In this document: piece by piece, positions 1 through 9,191 of the stretch
Layout: the number at the start of each line of letters is the position of its first letter
How positions within the stretch are numbered: position 1 is the first letter of the stretch
NCBI RefSeq assembly: GCF_027533845.1
Contig: NZ_JAPZVN010000003.1
Span: forward strand, 62,001 to 126,000
Origin: Streptomyces sp. RPT161
GTDB taxonomy: Bacteria > Actinomycetota > Actinomycetes > Streptomycetales > Streptomycetaceae
Reading direction: 5' to 3'
DNA length: 64,000 nt
Program-made: the position numbers and the translations under genes
The notes under the pieces: model-generated
What the model was told of the DNA's origin: nothing
The model's database searches: none
Seen by the model: only the letters and a program-made list of their open reading frames with translations

Positions 1-1024
1 TCCTGGTGATGAGGACGCCACCCACCAGCGAGACAACCATGACCGAGATCATCATGGGCATCAGCAGCAGACCGCTGTTGGTGGCCGAGGCGCCCTGCAC
101 GAACTGCTGGAACTGCGGCAGGAACGTCACTCCGCCGAACAACGCGAAGCCCGAGATGAAGCTCAGTGCCCCGGCGAGCGAGAAGTTGGCGTCCTTGAAC
201 ACGTTCAGCGGCATGATCGGGTCCGTCGCACGCCGCTCCACGGCGACGAACGCGGCGAAGGCAACCACAGTGCAGACGGCGAGCGCGGCGATCTGCCAGG
301 AGCCCCACGCGTACTGGCTGCCGCCCCAACTGGTGATCAGCACAAGGGCGGTGATCCAGACGGTCAGCAGCGCGGCACCGCTCCAGTCGACGCGGGCGGC
401 TCCGCTGCCGGAGGGCAGCCGCCGCAGGGTGAACCAGCACACCACCAGGGCGATGACGCCCAGCGGCAGGTTGACGTAGAACGCCCAGCGCCAGGTCAGA
501 TGGTCGGTGATGAAACCGCCCACCAGCGGCCCGCCGATCATCGCCACCGGCATGACGGCCATCATCACACCCGAGTACTTGCCGCGCTCGCGGGGCGGCA
601 CCAGCTCGGCCATGATCGCCATCACGCCGACCATCAGGCCGCCGGCGCCGAGGCCCTGCAGAGCGCGGAAGCCGATCAGCTCGGCCATGTTCTGCGACAT
701 ACCGGCCAGCGCGGAGCCGGCCAGGAAGATCGCGATCGACGACATGAAGCTGGACCTGCGGCCGTACAGGTCGCCCAGCTTGCCCCACAGCGGGGTGGCC
801 ACCGTCGAGGCCAGGATGTAGCCGGTGGTGACCCAGGCCAGGTGGTTCAGACCGCCGAGATCACCGACGATCGTCGGCAGCGCCGGGGCCACGATCATGT
901 TGTCCAGCTGGGCCAGCAACATCGCGATGATCAGGCCGCTCATGGCGACGAGGATCTGGCGGCTGCTGAACCGAACACGTTCAGGCGATGCGGCGTCCGC
1001 GCCCGCCATGGTGTCGTTTGCCAT
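1..1024 (-). CDS. MFS drug:proton exporter, DHA2 (EmrB/QacA) type, C-terminus outside window
   Basis: Reading leftward from an ATG at 1022-1024, the protein begins MANDTMAGADAASPERVRF and runs into hydrophobic segments, leaving the window at base 1 after about 341 codons. The first helix carries LAQLDNMIVAPALPTIVGDLGG, a variant of the DHA2 motif D1 (LDxTIVNVALPxI), followed by WVTTGYILASTVATPLWGKL and the motif A-like GKLGDLYGRR. These mark a 14-helix drug/proton antiporter of the inner membrane. It is divergent from a TetR-family gene with two palindromes in the 147-base gap, the classic arrangement of a repressor controlling its own pump. The substrate cannot be told. Family call is firm; the end lies outside the window. 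Confidence 0.9.
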   Translation of the reverse strand, partial: MANDTMAGADAASPERVRFSSRQILVAMSGLIIAMLLAQLDNMIVAPALPTIVGDLGGLNHLAWVTTGYILASTVATPLWGKLGDLYGRRSSFMSSIAIFLAGSALAGMSQNMAELIGFRALQGLGAGGLMVGVMAIMAELVPPRERGKYSGVMMAVMPVAMIGGPLVGGFITDHLTWRWAFYVNLPLGVIALVVCWFTLRRLPSGSGAARVDWSGAALLTVWITALVLITSWGGSQYAWGSWQIAALAVCTVVAFAAFVAVERRATDPIMPLNVFKDANFSLAGALSFISGFALFGGVTFLPQFQQFVQGASATNSGLLLMPMMISVMVVSLVGGVLITR

Positions 1025-1061
1025 GAGGTCCGTCCAAGGGGTTTCCAGGGGATCCAACCCG

Positions 1062-1085
1062 CTTACTTACCGTCCGGTCAGTAAG
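1062..1085. promoter_or_regulatory. Probable TetR operator 1 (imperfect palindrome)
   Basis: The 24 bases CTTACTtACCGtCCGGTcAGTAAG form an imperfect inverted repeat (lower case marks mismatches) 38 bases upstream of the exporter start. It shares CTTACTTACCG with the second palindrome at 1109-1128. The position between the divergent regulator and pump suggests autorepression and pump control. Binding is inferred. Confidence 0.6.
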
Positions 1086-1108
1086 CGGTATGATGAGACA
1101 GTAGCTTA

Positions 1109-1128
1109 CTTACCGACCGGTCGGCAAG
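1109..1128. promoter_or_regulatory. Probable TetR operator 2 (near-perfect palindrome)
   Basis: CTTACCGACCGGTCGGCAAG is a 20-base inverted repeat with one mismatched pair, lying 43 bases upstream of the TetR start codon. TTACCGACCGGTCGG-type sites are typical of TetR-family repressors of drug pumps. Together with 1062-1085 it probably forms the double operator of this divergent pair. Confidence 0.65.
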
Positions 1129-1171
1129 CTGGTGCCTGCGATGAGGGAAGATCGAGGGCGACGGACGAGAA

Positions 1172-1756
1172 ATGAGGCACGAGATGGCAGAGCGGCGGCG
1201 CAAGGGCAGCGACACCAAGGCGGAGATCCAGGAGATCGCCCTCGAACTGTTCACGGAGAACGGCTACGAGGCGACCTCCATGCGGGAGATCGCCGAGCGC
1301 CTGGACATCTCCAAGGCCGCGCTGTACTACCACTTCGCGGGCAAGGAAGACATCATCCGCTCGCTGTTCGATGAGTACATGGAGGAGTTCGACGAGCTAC
1401 TGGCCTGGGGCCGCAGCCAGCCCCGCGGCGCCGCGCTACGGGGCGAGCTGCTGGCCCGGTGGGTGGACATGACCGGTCGCCGCGGCCTGCAGATCGCCCG
1501 GTTCGCCACCACCAACCAGCACGTCATCCGCGACCTCGCTCCCGACCGCGGCGGCGTACGGGGGCGCATCACCGAACTCGTCGACCTGATCCTCGGCCCG
1601 GACGCCGCACCGGCCGACCAACTGCGCGCCCGGGTCGCCCTGTTCAGCGTCAACCTCGCGAGCTTCGCCGCGCAGGACCTCAACTTGCCCGACCTGGACA
1701 TCCTCACGGTCGCCCGCGAGGTCGCCGACACACTGATGCCGGGGACCGAGGGCTGA
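1172..1756 (+). CDS. TetR/AcrR-family transcriptional repressor
   Basis: A 194-residue protein. Residues 10-60 are a standard TetR helix-turn-helix: AEIQEIALELFTENGYEATS, then MREIAERLDISKAALYYHF, then the GKEDI turn. The remainder is a variable ligand-binding core. It is divergent from the DHA2 exporter and probably represses both genes through the two palindromes between them. The start could be ATG 1172 or ATG 1184 (MAERRRKG); no strong ribosome-binding site decides between them. The inducer is unknown. Confidence 0.9.
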   Translation: MRHEMAERRRKGSDTKAEIQEIALELFTENGYEATSMREIAERLDISKAALYYHFAGKEDIIRSLFDEYMEEFDELLAWGRSQPRGAALRGELLARWVDMTGRRGLQIARFATTNQHVIRDLAPDRGGVRGRITELVDLILGPDAAPADQLRARVALFSVNLASFAAQDLNLPDLDILTVAREVADTLMPGTEG

Positions 1757-1816
1757 CACGGCCCGCCAGGCGGTAACCGCACGTTACGCCTCGCGCCAGG
1801 GGCGCCGCGTACGGAC

Positions 1817-2740
1817 TCAGATGACCGGCGGTCGGCCCAGCCGGGTCATCCGCCATACCGTGGCCCACCGCATCGGACGGCGGGGCGGGCACGGGGTGCG
1901 CAGACCCTCGGCGAAGCCGGCGAACCACGCGCGAAGTCCCGCCGCCGACCGCGTGCGCGCGACGGTGAGCGCGGTCCACAGCCCCAGGTAGACGGGGACC
2001 AGGACGACGGGCAGGTGCCGCTTCGCGAGCCAGACCCGGTTGCGGGCGACCATGCGGTAGAAGACCGCGTGCCGGGTCGGCGAGGTCCACGGGTGCCGCA
2101 GCACCAACTCCGGCTCGTAGAGCACCTTCCAGCCCGCGTCCAGGGCCCGCCAGGCCAGGTCCGTCTCCTCGTGCGCGTAGAAGAACGGCTCGGGCCAGCC
2201 GCCGACCTCCTCCAACATCCGCATGGAAAGCCCGTGTCCGCCACCGAGGAACGTCGTCACATAGCCGCGCCGCATCGGATCCGCCGCGCGCAGGCGGGGG
2301 ACGTGACGGCGCTGCGTGCGGCCCAGTTCGTCGGCGATACGGAAGCTGACGACTCCCAGCCGCTCGTCGGCCGCGAACAGTTCCGCGAGCCGGGTGAAGA
2401 CGTCCGGGCTGATCAGCAGCCCGTCGTCGTCCAGATCCACCACCACGTCGACGTCCCCGAACTCCCGCAGCCGGGCCAGGGCGGCGTTGCGGCCACCGGC
2501 GATGCCCAGGTTCTCCGGCAGTTCCAGCGCGGTCACCCACTCAGGGAGCAGCGGCAACGGCGAGCCGTTGCCGACGACCACCACCCGCGTCGCGGGCTTG
2601 TCCTGCTGCGCCACCGAGTCGAGCAGATCGGCCAGTTCGGTGGGCCTGGTGCCCATGGTCAAGATGGCGACGCCAACGCGCGGGTGACGCACGGATGAAC
2701 TCCGTTCCTCGGATGGGGCGCTGGCGATGCTAGCCGCCAT
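1817..2740 (-). CDS. Family 2 (GT-A) glycosyltransferase
   Basis: About 307 residues from the internal ATG at 2740 (MAASIASAPSEE); an upstream ATG at 2764 would add 8 residues. The Rossmann-like start VGVAILTMGTRPTELADLL, the donor-site segment ENLGIAGGRNAALAR, the acidic VDLDDDGLL (DxD-type metal site) and the late FFYAHEETDLAWRALDAGW (ED acid/base region) are all hallmarks of GT2 rhamnosyl- or galactosyl-type transferases that build cell-surface glycans. A C-terminal hydrophobic stretch around VVLVPVYLGLWTALTVA may contact the membrane. It stands alone, convergent with the TetR gene, so no pathway can be assigned. Confidence 0.85.
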   Translation of the reverse strand: MAASIASAPSEERSSSVRHPRVGVAILTMGTRPTELADLLDSVAQQDKPATRVVVVGNGSPLPLLPEWVTALELPENLGIAGGRNAALARLREFGDVDVVVDLDDDGLLISPDVFTRLAELFAADERLGVVSFRIADELGRTQRRHVPRLRAADPMRRGYVTTFLGGGHGLSMRMLEEVGGWPEPFFYAHEETDLAWRALDAGWKVLYEPELVLRHPWTSPTRHAVFYRMVARNRVWLAKRHLPVVLVPVYLGLWTALTVARTRSAAGLRAWFAGFAEGLRTPCPPRRPMRWATVWRMTRLGRPPVI

Positions 2741-3020
2741 TGGGCGACCTTCCGGACGTTCCACGTCCCGCCGGCACGGCCCGGCCCGCCCACGCTGACG
2801 GTGAGCCGGGACTCCTCGCCCGGCTCGTCGGCAAGTCGGCTTCCTGGGTCAAGGCGATTGAGAAGGGGTCGGCTCAAAAACGCCCAAAGGACAGCGGATC
2901 CAGCACACCTCTTGAAAGAAATCCACCACTTCTGCTTGGCTTCCGCACAACACCTGAACGTGACGTTCTCTCAGGCAACGTGAGGGACCGTCGCGCCCCC
3001 CACATCTCAGGGAATGAGCC

Positions 3021-4184
3021 ATGCTCAAGCGACGATCGTTTCTTCTCGGGCTGGCGGGAGTGACCATACCCACCGCCGGAATCTTCACTTCCCGTGCCTT
3101 CGCCGGGCCGGCCTCGGCCGGCACTCTGCCGCTCACCGTGGTGAACAACTCCGGTAACTACGCCAACAGTTCGGTCCAGATCTACATCGTGGGCACCGAC
3201 CTGGCCACCGGAAACCAGGCCTACGTCAAACCGGACGGCACGCTCGCCCGGGTGTCCCTGTCCGACAACGGGCCGGATGGATACACCGACTACTCCATCC
3301 CACTGGCCGCCTCCGGTGACACCCGGCTCACGCTGCCGAACATGTCCGGCCGGATCTACGTCGCCCTGGGCGACAAGCTGAAGTTCAAGGTGGTCACCGA
3401 TGGCGCGGGACGCCCCGCGCTCCAGTACCCGGCGGGCTGGGTGTCGTCCGACCCCAACTACCAGGTGCTGCACGACTTCTCGGAGTTCACGTTCAACTCC
3501 GGCGGGATGTACTGCAACACCACGGCTGTCGACCAGTTCAGTATCCCGCTGGCGCTGCGGCTGACCGGCGCGGCCGACCAGACCACCGGAACGATCCGGC
3601 AGGGCGGCCGGGACGCCGTCTTCTCCGCGGTGGCCGCCGCGCCCGGCTTCGACAAGCTGGTCGTCGGGAACAAGCTGCGGGTCATCGCCCCCGGACACGG
3701 GCTGGACTCCGGGCTGTTCTCGTCGTCGTACTACGACTCGTACGTCAACCAGGTCTGGGACACCTACCGGAGCACGGATCTGAGGGTGACCGTCAACTCC
3801 GGTACGTTCACCGGCCGGGTCAGCGGTGACACGCTCACCTTCAACGGTCCCCGCTCGGTCTCCTTCTCCCGACCGTCCACCCGTGACGTGCTGTACTGCG
3901 ACGGTGCGCTCGCCGCGCCCAACGACGGAACGACAGGGCCGGTCGCGGCGGTCCTGGGCGCCGGGTTCAACCGCTCCGTACTCGCCGCCCAGCACACCCA
4001 GCCGGTCACGGACCCCGGCGCGTTCTACACCGTCGACACCACCAACCACTATGCGAAGGCGGTGCATTCGGCGACCGTCGACGGCAAGGCATATGGCTTC
4101 GCCTTCGACGACGTCGCCGGGTTCGCCAGCTACATCCAGGACTCGGCGCCGACGGGACTGACCCTGACCCTCACACCCTGGTGA
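3021..4184 (+). CDS. Secreted beta-1,3-glucanase, glycoside hydrolase family 64
   Basis: A 387-residue protein starting MLKRRSFLLGLAGVTIP, a twin-arginine signal (KRRSFLL) with an AXA-like site near AFAGPASAG. The mature part begins LPLTVVNNSGNYANSSVQIY, typical of the thaumatin-like fold of GH64 enzymes, which release pentaoligosaccharides from laminarin and fungal cell-wall beta-1,3-glucan. Further family-like segments are QYPAGWVSSDP, DFSEFTFN and the late YCDGALAAPND. Length suits the catalytic domain alone, with no carbohydrate-binding module. The 256 bases upstream hold no gene and must contain the promoter. Likely role: attack on fungal walls or scavenging of glucan. Confidence 0.9.
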   Translation: MLKRRSFLLGLAGVTIPTAGIFTSRAFAGPASAGTLPLTVVNNSGNYANSSVQIYIVGTDLATGNQAYVKPDGTLARVSLSDNGPDGYTDYSIPLAASGDTRLTLPNMSGRIYVALGDKLKFKVVTDGAGRPALQYPAGWVSSDPNYQVLHDFSEFTFNSGGMYCNTTAVDQFSIPLALRLTGAADQTTGTIRQGGRDAVFSAVAAAPGFDKLVVGNKLRVIAPGHGLDSGLFSSSYYDSYVNQVWDTYRSTDLRVTVNSGTFTGRVSGDTLTFNGPRSVSFSRPSTRDVLYCDGALAAPNDGTTGPVAAVLGAGFNRSVLAAQHTQPVTDPGAFYTVDTTNHYAKAVHSATVDGKAYGFAFDDVAGFASYIQDSAPTGLTLTLTPW

Positions 4185-4277
4185 CGCCCGTTACCACCGG
4201 TGATGCGCCGGACGGCCACGGAAGCTGACGTTCCGTCACCTGCCAGGCGTACGAGCGGGGAGCGGCCGAGGGAGGCC

Positions 4278-5951
4278 TCAGTCGCACGTGCCGCCGTCCG
4301 CCGGCATCAGGCCGGTGCGCAGGAAGCGGTCGGCGCGTTGGCGAACGCATTCGCTGAGCCGGTAGGCGACATGGCCCTGCCCCCGGTAGGTGAGCACCAC
4401 GCCGACACCGGTCGCCTCGGCCATCCGCCGCGCGCCACCGTACGGGGTGACCGGGTCGGTGGCCGTCGCCACCATCAGGATGCGCGGCGCGCCCTCGGCC
4501 CGTACGTCACGCCAGGAGTCGTCCCCACCGCCGACCCACCCGGTGCACTCCAGCAGTTCGTGCACGCTCAACGGGCCGAGGATCGGCGAGGCCCGCACCA
4601 GGCTGGGCAGTACCGCCTGCGCCTCCTGCGGGGTGTAGCGGTCGGCGGTGTCGCGGCACCGAACGGCCAGGCTCACGGCGTACGCGTTGTCCGCCGGAGG
4701 GTCACCGGCGCGAGCGGGCCGGGCCGCACCGCGGCCGCCCGACCCGGTCGCACCGCCGAGCCGAGCGAGCGGCAGGCCGTCGTGACGGACCAGCAGGGCG
4801 CGCAGCGCCAACCGCAACGCGTGCCATTCGCGCTGGTCGAAGACGAAGTCGGCGATGGCGCGGCTGAAGGTCTGCTGGTCGAGTTCCGCACCGCGTACGG
4901 TCAGCGGATGGCCGTCCAGCGCGTCATAGCCGCGCCGCAGCCGGGCCTCGGCAGTGTCCACCGCGCCGTGGAAGGGGCACTCCGCGGTGTGCCGGCGCAG
5001 GCAGTCGGCGAGGAAGTCGCGGATGCCGCGTTCGTCCTCGTTGGCCCGGGCAAGGGCCATCCGCTTGGTGTCCAGAGTGGGGTCGACGATGCCGTCGAGC
5101 ACGAGGCGCCCGGTGCGGTGCGGGAACTGGTGGGCGAAGACCGCGCCGAGTTGTGAACCGTACGACATCCCGAAGTAGTTGAGCTTGCGGTCGCCCAGTG
5201 CCTGCCGCAGCACGTCCAGGTCGCGGGCGATGTTGGTGGTGCCGACGTACGGCAGCATCGGGCCGGACAACCGCGCGCAGTCGTGTGCGTGATCGGCGTA
5301 CTGCTGGGCCTCCGCGCGCAGTTGCACCGCGGCGTCATCGGCCGGGTCGACGCCGCTCGGTGCGGCCGTGTCGGCCGACGCCGCGACGGGGGCCGCGCCC
5401 CGCGGGTCGACGCAGGTGAGCGGATGGCTGCGGCCCCAGCCGCGCGGGTCCAGTCCGATCAGGTCGTACGACTCGCGCAGCCGGGACAACCCGCCCACAC
5501 GCGCGGCGAGTTGGTCGACGCCCGAGGTGCCGGGGCCGCCGAAGTTGAACACCAGCGAGCCCAACCGGTGCCGCGCTCCGTGGGCCGCGAAGCGGCTCAC
5601 GGCCAGCGAGACGCTGCCCTTCGCCGGGGCGGAGTAGTCCAGCGGCACCTTCAGCCGGGCGCACTGCATGCCCGAGACCGCGGCGCCCACCCGTACGGCG
5701 CCGCTCACGCCGTGCCGCCCGCAGTGCGTCCAGGTGAGTGTCTGCTGGTAGTAGCGGCGCAGGTCCGGCCGTGGGTCACGGGAGTCGGAGGGAGGGTTGA
5801 ACGGCGCGTAGGGCAGGGTGGCCGCGTACGCGAGCGCGGCGAGCACCAGCACCACCACGGCGAGCACGGCGAGCACGATGATCCAGATGCCGCCCGGTCC
5901 GCGGCGTCCCGGCATACCGGACAGCGGCGATCGTGACCGGACGAGACCCAT
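4278..5951 (-). CDS. Alpha/beta hydrolase, tripeptidyl aminopeptidase (TAP/SlpD) type, membrane-anchored or secreted
   Basis: A 557-residue protein with one strong hydrophobic segment at residues about 22-47 (IWIIVLAVLAVVVLVLAALA), acting as signal or anchor. The hydrolase domain shows FNFGGPGTSGVDQLA (oxyanion region), DLIGLDPRGWGRS, and the nucleophile elbow GMSYGSQLGA. The C-terminal TAP-like region carries the Asp-bearing ATATDPVTPYGGARRMAE and the His-bearing YRGQGHVAYRLSECV, completing a Ser-Asp-His triad. Relatives are Streptomyces mycelial proteases that remove N-terminal tripeptides; the true substrate is not visible. It is convergent with GH64 and alone on its strand. Confidence 0.85.
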   Translation of the reverse strand: MGLVRSRSPLSGMPGRRGPGGIWIIVLAVLAVVVLVLAALAYAATLPYAPFNPPSDSRDPRPDLRRYYQQTLTWTHCGRHGVSGAVRVGAAVSGMQCARLKVPLDYSAPAKGSVSLAVSRFAAHGARHRLGSLVFNFGGPGTSGVDQLAARVGGLSRLRESYDLIGLDPRGWGRSHPLTCVDPRGAAPVAASADTAAPSGVDPADDAAVQLRAEAQQYADHAHDCARLSGPMLPYVGTTNIARDLDVLRQALGDRKLNYFGMSYGSQLGAVFAHQFPHRTGRLVLDGIVDPTLDTKRMALARANEDERGIRDFLADCLRRHTAECPFHGAVDTAEARLRRGYDALDGHPLTVRGAELDQQTFSRAIADFVFDQREWHALRLALRALLVRHDGLPLARLGGATGSGGRGAARPARAGDPPADNAYAVSLAVRCRDTADRYTPQEAQAVLPSLVRASPILGPLSVHELLECTGWVGGGDDSWRDVRAEGAPRILMVATATDPVTPYGGARRMAEATGVGVVLTYRGQGHVAYRLSECVRQRADRFLRTGLMPADGGTCD

Positions 5952-6216
5952 GCCGTCACATTAAGTGGCGCCCCACGGCCGCGCACGTGGGATGCGCCCA
6001 TACGGCGACGCCGCGATTCCTTCACAGCTTGAAGGCGGCAACCGTGTTCCATCGACTCGCGCTTGAAGTCTTGACAGGTACGCGTCGCCGGAGGAGGCTC
6101 ACGCAGCACCGTTCCAGCACCTCAGGACGGTGGCGCCCCCTGCGGCGCGTCGATCACGTTCGACGTCGTACGAGGTCCCCCACCCCCTGGCGACCGAAAG
6201 GCACAAGTGCAGCGAT

Positions 6217-8745
6217 ATGTTCAACATGTCGAGGAAGCGGCCACCCGGCCTGCCCACCCGGCCACCCGGCAGATCACCGTCGTGGTCGCGTAGCACCCCA
6301 CTGCGGAGAGCCTCCCTGCTGACCGCCGCGGTCACCCTGGCCGCCGCCGCGCTCGCCGGTTCGGCGGGCGACGCGGCCGCCGACCCGGCACCCGGCGCGC
6401 CCGGTGCGAACGCGTTCTGGAACGAGCCGCACGTCCAGGGCTTCGCCGACGCGCTGTCCGCCCAGTCGAAGGTCTGGTACACCCTCGGCGACGGCGAGTT
6501 GCAGAACGTCTTCTACCCGCAGGTCGACACCCCGGACACGTTCGGGCTCCAGTACTACGTCACGGACGGCTCGTCCTTCACCGACAGCGAGGTGGCCAAC
6601 ACCAGCCACGCCGTCTCCCTGGTCGATCCCACCTCGCTGGAGTGGCAGCAGACCAACACCGCGAGCAACGGGAAGTACAAGATCACCAAGACGTACGTGG
6701 CCGACCCGGCCCGCTCCGTCGTCCTGGTGCGTACGACGTTCCAGAACCTCTCCAGCGCACCGCTGTCGCTGTACGCGCAGTACGACCCGGCGCTGGGCAA
6801 CGACGGTATGGGCAACACCGGGGCCACCGACAGCGGCACCGGTGATCTGACCGCGGCGAACGGATCGGTGGCCAGCGCGCTGGCCGCGTCCACCGGGTTC
6901 ACCGCGTCCTCCACCGGCTACGCGGGAACGGCCAGCGACGGCGCCAACGAGCTGACCAGTGGTCACCAACTGAGCACTCCCGGGCAGACCGCTCCGACCG
7001 CGGGGCACATCGCGCAGACCGCCCGGATCCCGGTGGCCGCCAGCGGCAGCACCACCTTCACCCTCGCCCTGGCCTTCGGCAGCAGCACCAGCGCGGCGGT
7101 CAGTGATGCCACCGCCTCGCTGGGCGCGGGCTTCGACACCGCCGAGAGCGGCTTCCAGTCCGGCTGGCACAACTGGCTCGGCGGCCTCAACGCGCCGCCC
7201 GCGTCGGTGACTTCGGACTCCAAGCTCAAGCAGCAGTACGAGGTCTCGCTGATGGAGGTGAAGGCGGACGAGGACAAGACCCACGTCGGCGGTTTCGTCG
7301 CGGCTCCGCTCACCCCGTGGGGCGGCAGCGTGAGCGCCGACAGCGCGGGTGCGCACGGCTACCACCTGGTGTGGACGCGCGACGAGTACCAGATGGCCAC
7401 CGCCCTGTTGGCGGCCGGTGACACCACCGATGCCAACGACGCGCTGACCTACGTCCTCGACTACGAGGAGACGTCCAGCGGTTACGTCAAGCAGAACAGC
7501 TGGCTGGACGGCACCCAGGAGTGGGGCGGTGTCCAGGAGGACCAGGTCGCCTTTCCGATCGTGCTCGCCTACCAGCTGGGCAGGACCGACGCGACCACCT
7601 GGTCGAAGGTGAAGCTGCTCGCCGACTACATCGTCAGCAACGGCCCGGCCACCGGACAGGAGCGGTGGGAGGAGAACGGCGGCTACTCCCCGTCCACGAT
7701 GGCCGCCGAGGTGGCCGGGCTGGTGTGCGCCGCACAGATCGCCACCGCAAACGGCGACTCCTCGGAGGCGGCCACCTACCTGGCGAAGGCCGACGCCATC
7801 CAGTCGGCGGTGGACTCCGACACCTACACCACCACAGGGCCGATCGCCGGTGGCTCGTACTACGTGCGGATCACCCCGAACGGCAATCCCAACAACGGTG
7901 ACACCGTCTCCGTCGCCAACGGCGGTGGAACGTACGACGAGCGGGCCGTTGTCGACCAGGGTTTCCTGGAGCTGTCCCGGCTCGGGGTGAAGCCCGCGTC
8001 GTCGCCGCAGATCGGCAACTCGCTGGCGGCCATCGACGCCACGATCAAGACGGTCGTCCCCGGCTACGGCACCTACTGGGGCCGCTACAACCACGACGGC
8101 TACGGCGAGACCGCGTCCGGCGGCGACTACACCGGTGCGGGCGTCGGCCGACCGTGGCCGGTGCTCAGCGGGGAGCGCGGCGAGTACGACGTGCAGACCG
8201 GTGACCTGACGGGCGCCCAGGCCATGCTGACCTCGATGGCCAACGCGGCCAACTCCGGCTACCAGATCTCCGAGCAGATCTGGCCCGGCGCCAGTGCGGA
8301 CGGCTTCACCCAGGGACAGCCGGACAACTCGGCGACGCCGCTGATGTGGACCATGGCGCAGTACGTGCGGCTGGCCATCGACATCTCGGCGGGCAAGACG
8401 GTGGAGACACCGGCGGTCGTGGCCCAGCGGTACGCCAACGGCAGCCCGCCGAACCAGGTCTCGGTCACCTTTGACGAGAACGCCACCACGTCCTGGGGCC
8501 AGAACGTGTTCGTCGTGGGCTCCGTTCCGGCGCTGGGCTCCTGGGACCCGGCCAAGTCCGTGCCGCTGTCCTCGGCGTCGTACCCGGTGTGGAGCGGCAC
8601 GGTATCGCTGCCGGCGAACACCGCTGTCCAGTACAAGTACATCAAGAAGAATCCGGACGGCAGCGTCACCTGGGAAAGCGATCCCAACCGCTCGTATACA
8701 ACCGGCGCTTCGGGTTCGGTCACACTGAACGACACCTGGCGCTGA
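6217..8745 (+). CDS. Secreted glucoamylase (GH15) with C-terminal starch-binding CBM20
   Basis: About 842 residues from ATG 6217 (MFNMSRKRPPGLP); an upstream start at 6130 would give an unlikely leader. A long Arg-rich signal peptide is followed by RRASLLTAAVTLAAAALAG and AAADPAPGAPG. The N-terminal beta-sandwich (GKYKITKTYVADP, LYAQYDPALGNDGMGNTG) matches bacterial GH15 glucoamylase/glucodextranase. The catalytic barrel has VWTRDEYQMATALLAAGD, the general-acid region RPWPVLSGERGEYD and the second catalytic region YQISEQIWPGAS. Residues about 750-842 (VSVTFDENATTSWGQNVFVV to WESDPNRSYT) are a CBM20. It should hydrolyse starch or dextrin ends to glucose outside the cell. The 265 bases before it hold no other gene. 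Confidence 0.9.
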   Translation: MFNMSRKRPPGLPTRPPGRSPSWSRSTPLRRASLLTAAVTLAAAALAGSAGDAAADPAPGAPGANAFWNEPHVQGFADALSAQSKVWYTLGDGELQNVFYPQVDTPDTFGLQYYVTDGSSFTDSEVANTSHAVSLVDPTSLEWQQTNTASNGKYKITKTYVADPARSVVLVRTTFQNLSSAPLSLYAQYDPALGNDGMGNTGATDSGTGDLTAANGSVASALAASTGFTASSTGYAGTASDGANELTSGHQLSTPGQTAPTAGHIAQTARIPVAASGSTTFTLALAFGSSTSAAVSDATASLGAGFDTAESGFQSGWHNWLGGLNAPPASVTSDSKLKQQYEVSLMEVKADEDKTHVGGFVAAPLTPWGGSVSADSAGAHGYHLVWTRDEYQMATALLAAGDTTDANDALTYVLDYEETSSGYVKQNSWLDGTQEWGGVQEDQVAFPIVLAYQLGRTDATTWSKVKLLADYIVSNGPATGQERWEENGGYSPSTMAAEVAGLVCAAQIATANGDSSEAATYLAKADAIQSAVDSDTYTTTGPIAGGSYYVRITPNGNPNNGDTVSVANGGGTYDERAVVDQGFLELSRLGVKPASSPQIGNSLAAIDATIKTVVPGYGTYWGRYNHDGYGETASGGDYTGAGVGRPWPVLSGERGEYDVQTGDLTGAQAMLTSMANAANSGYQISEQIWPGASADGFTQGQPDNSATPLMWTMAQYVRLAIDISAGKTVETPAVVAQRYANGSPPNQVSVTFDENATTSWGQNVFVVGSVPALGSWDPAKSVPLSSASYPVWSGTVSLPANTAVQYKYIKKNPDGSVTWESDPNRSYTTGASGSVTLNDTWR

Positions 8746-8765
8746 TCCATCCGCCCGGCACCCTC

Positions 8766-8795
8766 CGGCCCGTCCCGACCATTCGGGGCGGGCCG
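8766..8795 (+). terminator. Strong hairpin after the glucoamylase gene
   Basis: Arms CGGCCCGTCCCGA (8766-8778) and TCGGGGCGGGCCG (8783-8795) pair along 13 positions with one G-U wobble and a 4-base loop, 20 bases past the glucoamylase stop. There is no U-tract, as is usual in streptomycetes. Confidence 0.65.
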
Positions 8796-9191
8796 CAGCG
8801 CTTTCGGGAGGCCGTCTCCTATACCACGCCTCCGGCACTGCGGTATCCCAGCGGCCCGCGAGCACGATGCGGAATCGGACCGGAAGGGGTGGTACCGTTA
8901 TTGCACTGTGGGGACAACAAACGGCCCGAGCATCCTGCGAGTTGGCCAGAATTCAACCATTCGCCTGGCGTTTTCCTTCCAGCCGCAACCGGCTGGAAAT
9001 CGCCTGCTCGCCTGCCCCGGTCACCGCGGCTACAGCTAGCGTGCTCCCCGCCCGCCGGAAATACTCCCGAAACATGGGAGACGGACCGCTGCCATCGGCA
9101 CGACGCGGCCCGTACGGCGGCACCGCACCCGTCAAGTGATCTCACAACCATGTGACGTCACTCTCCTTCGCATGCCACAAAGCAGGAATAG
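8796..9191. other. Intergenic region, promoter side of the LuxE/LuxC-type operon
   Basis: No gene is convincing here on either strand. The end of the stretch holds a short Shine-Dalgarno-like AGGA at 9183-9186 before the ATG at 9192. The segment 8890-9000 is less GC-rich than the flanking genes and is the likely promoter zone for the five-gene operon; no consensus boxes are certain. Confidence 0.5.

Noticed and set aside
2874-4067. 397-codon minus-strand frame opposite the GH64 gene
   Set aside because: Antisense shadow; Gly/Val/Arg-rich with no motifs, and GH64 homology is on the plus strand.
6274-8865. Very long open frame on the minus strand opposite the glucoamylase gene
   Set aside because: It is a GC-bias shadow: rich in Arg, Gly and Val without domain resemblance, while the plus-strand frame has clear GH15 and CBM20 motifs.
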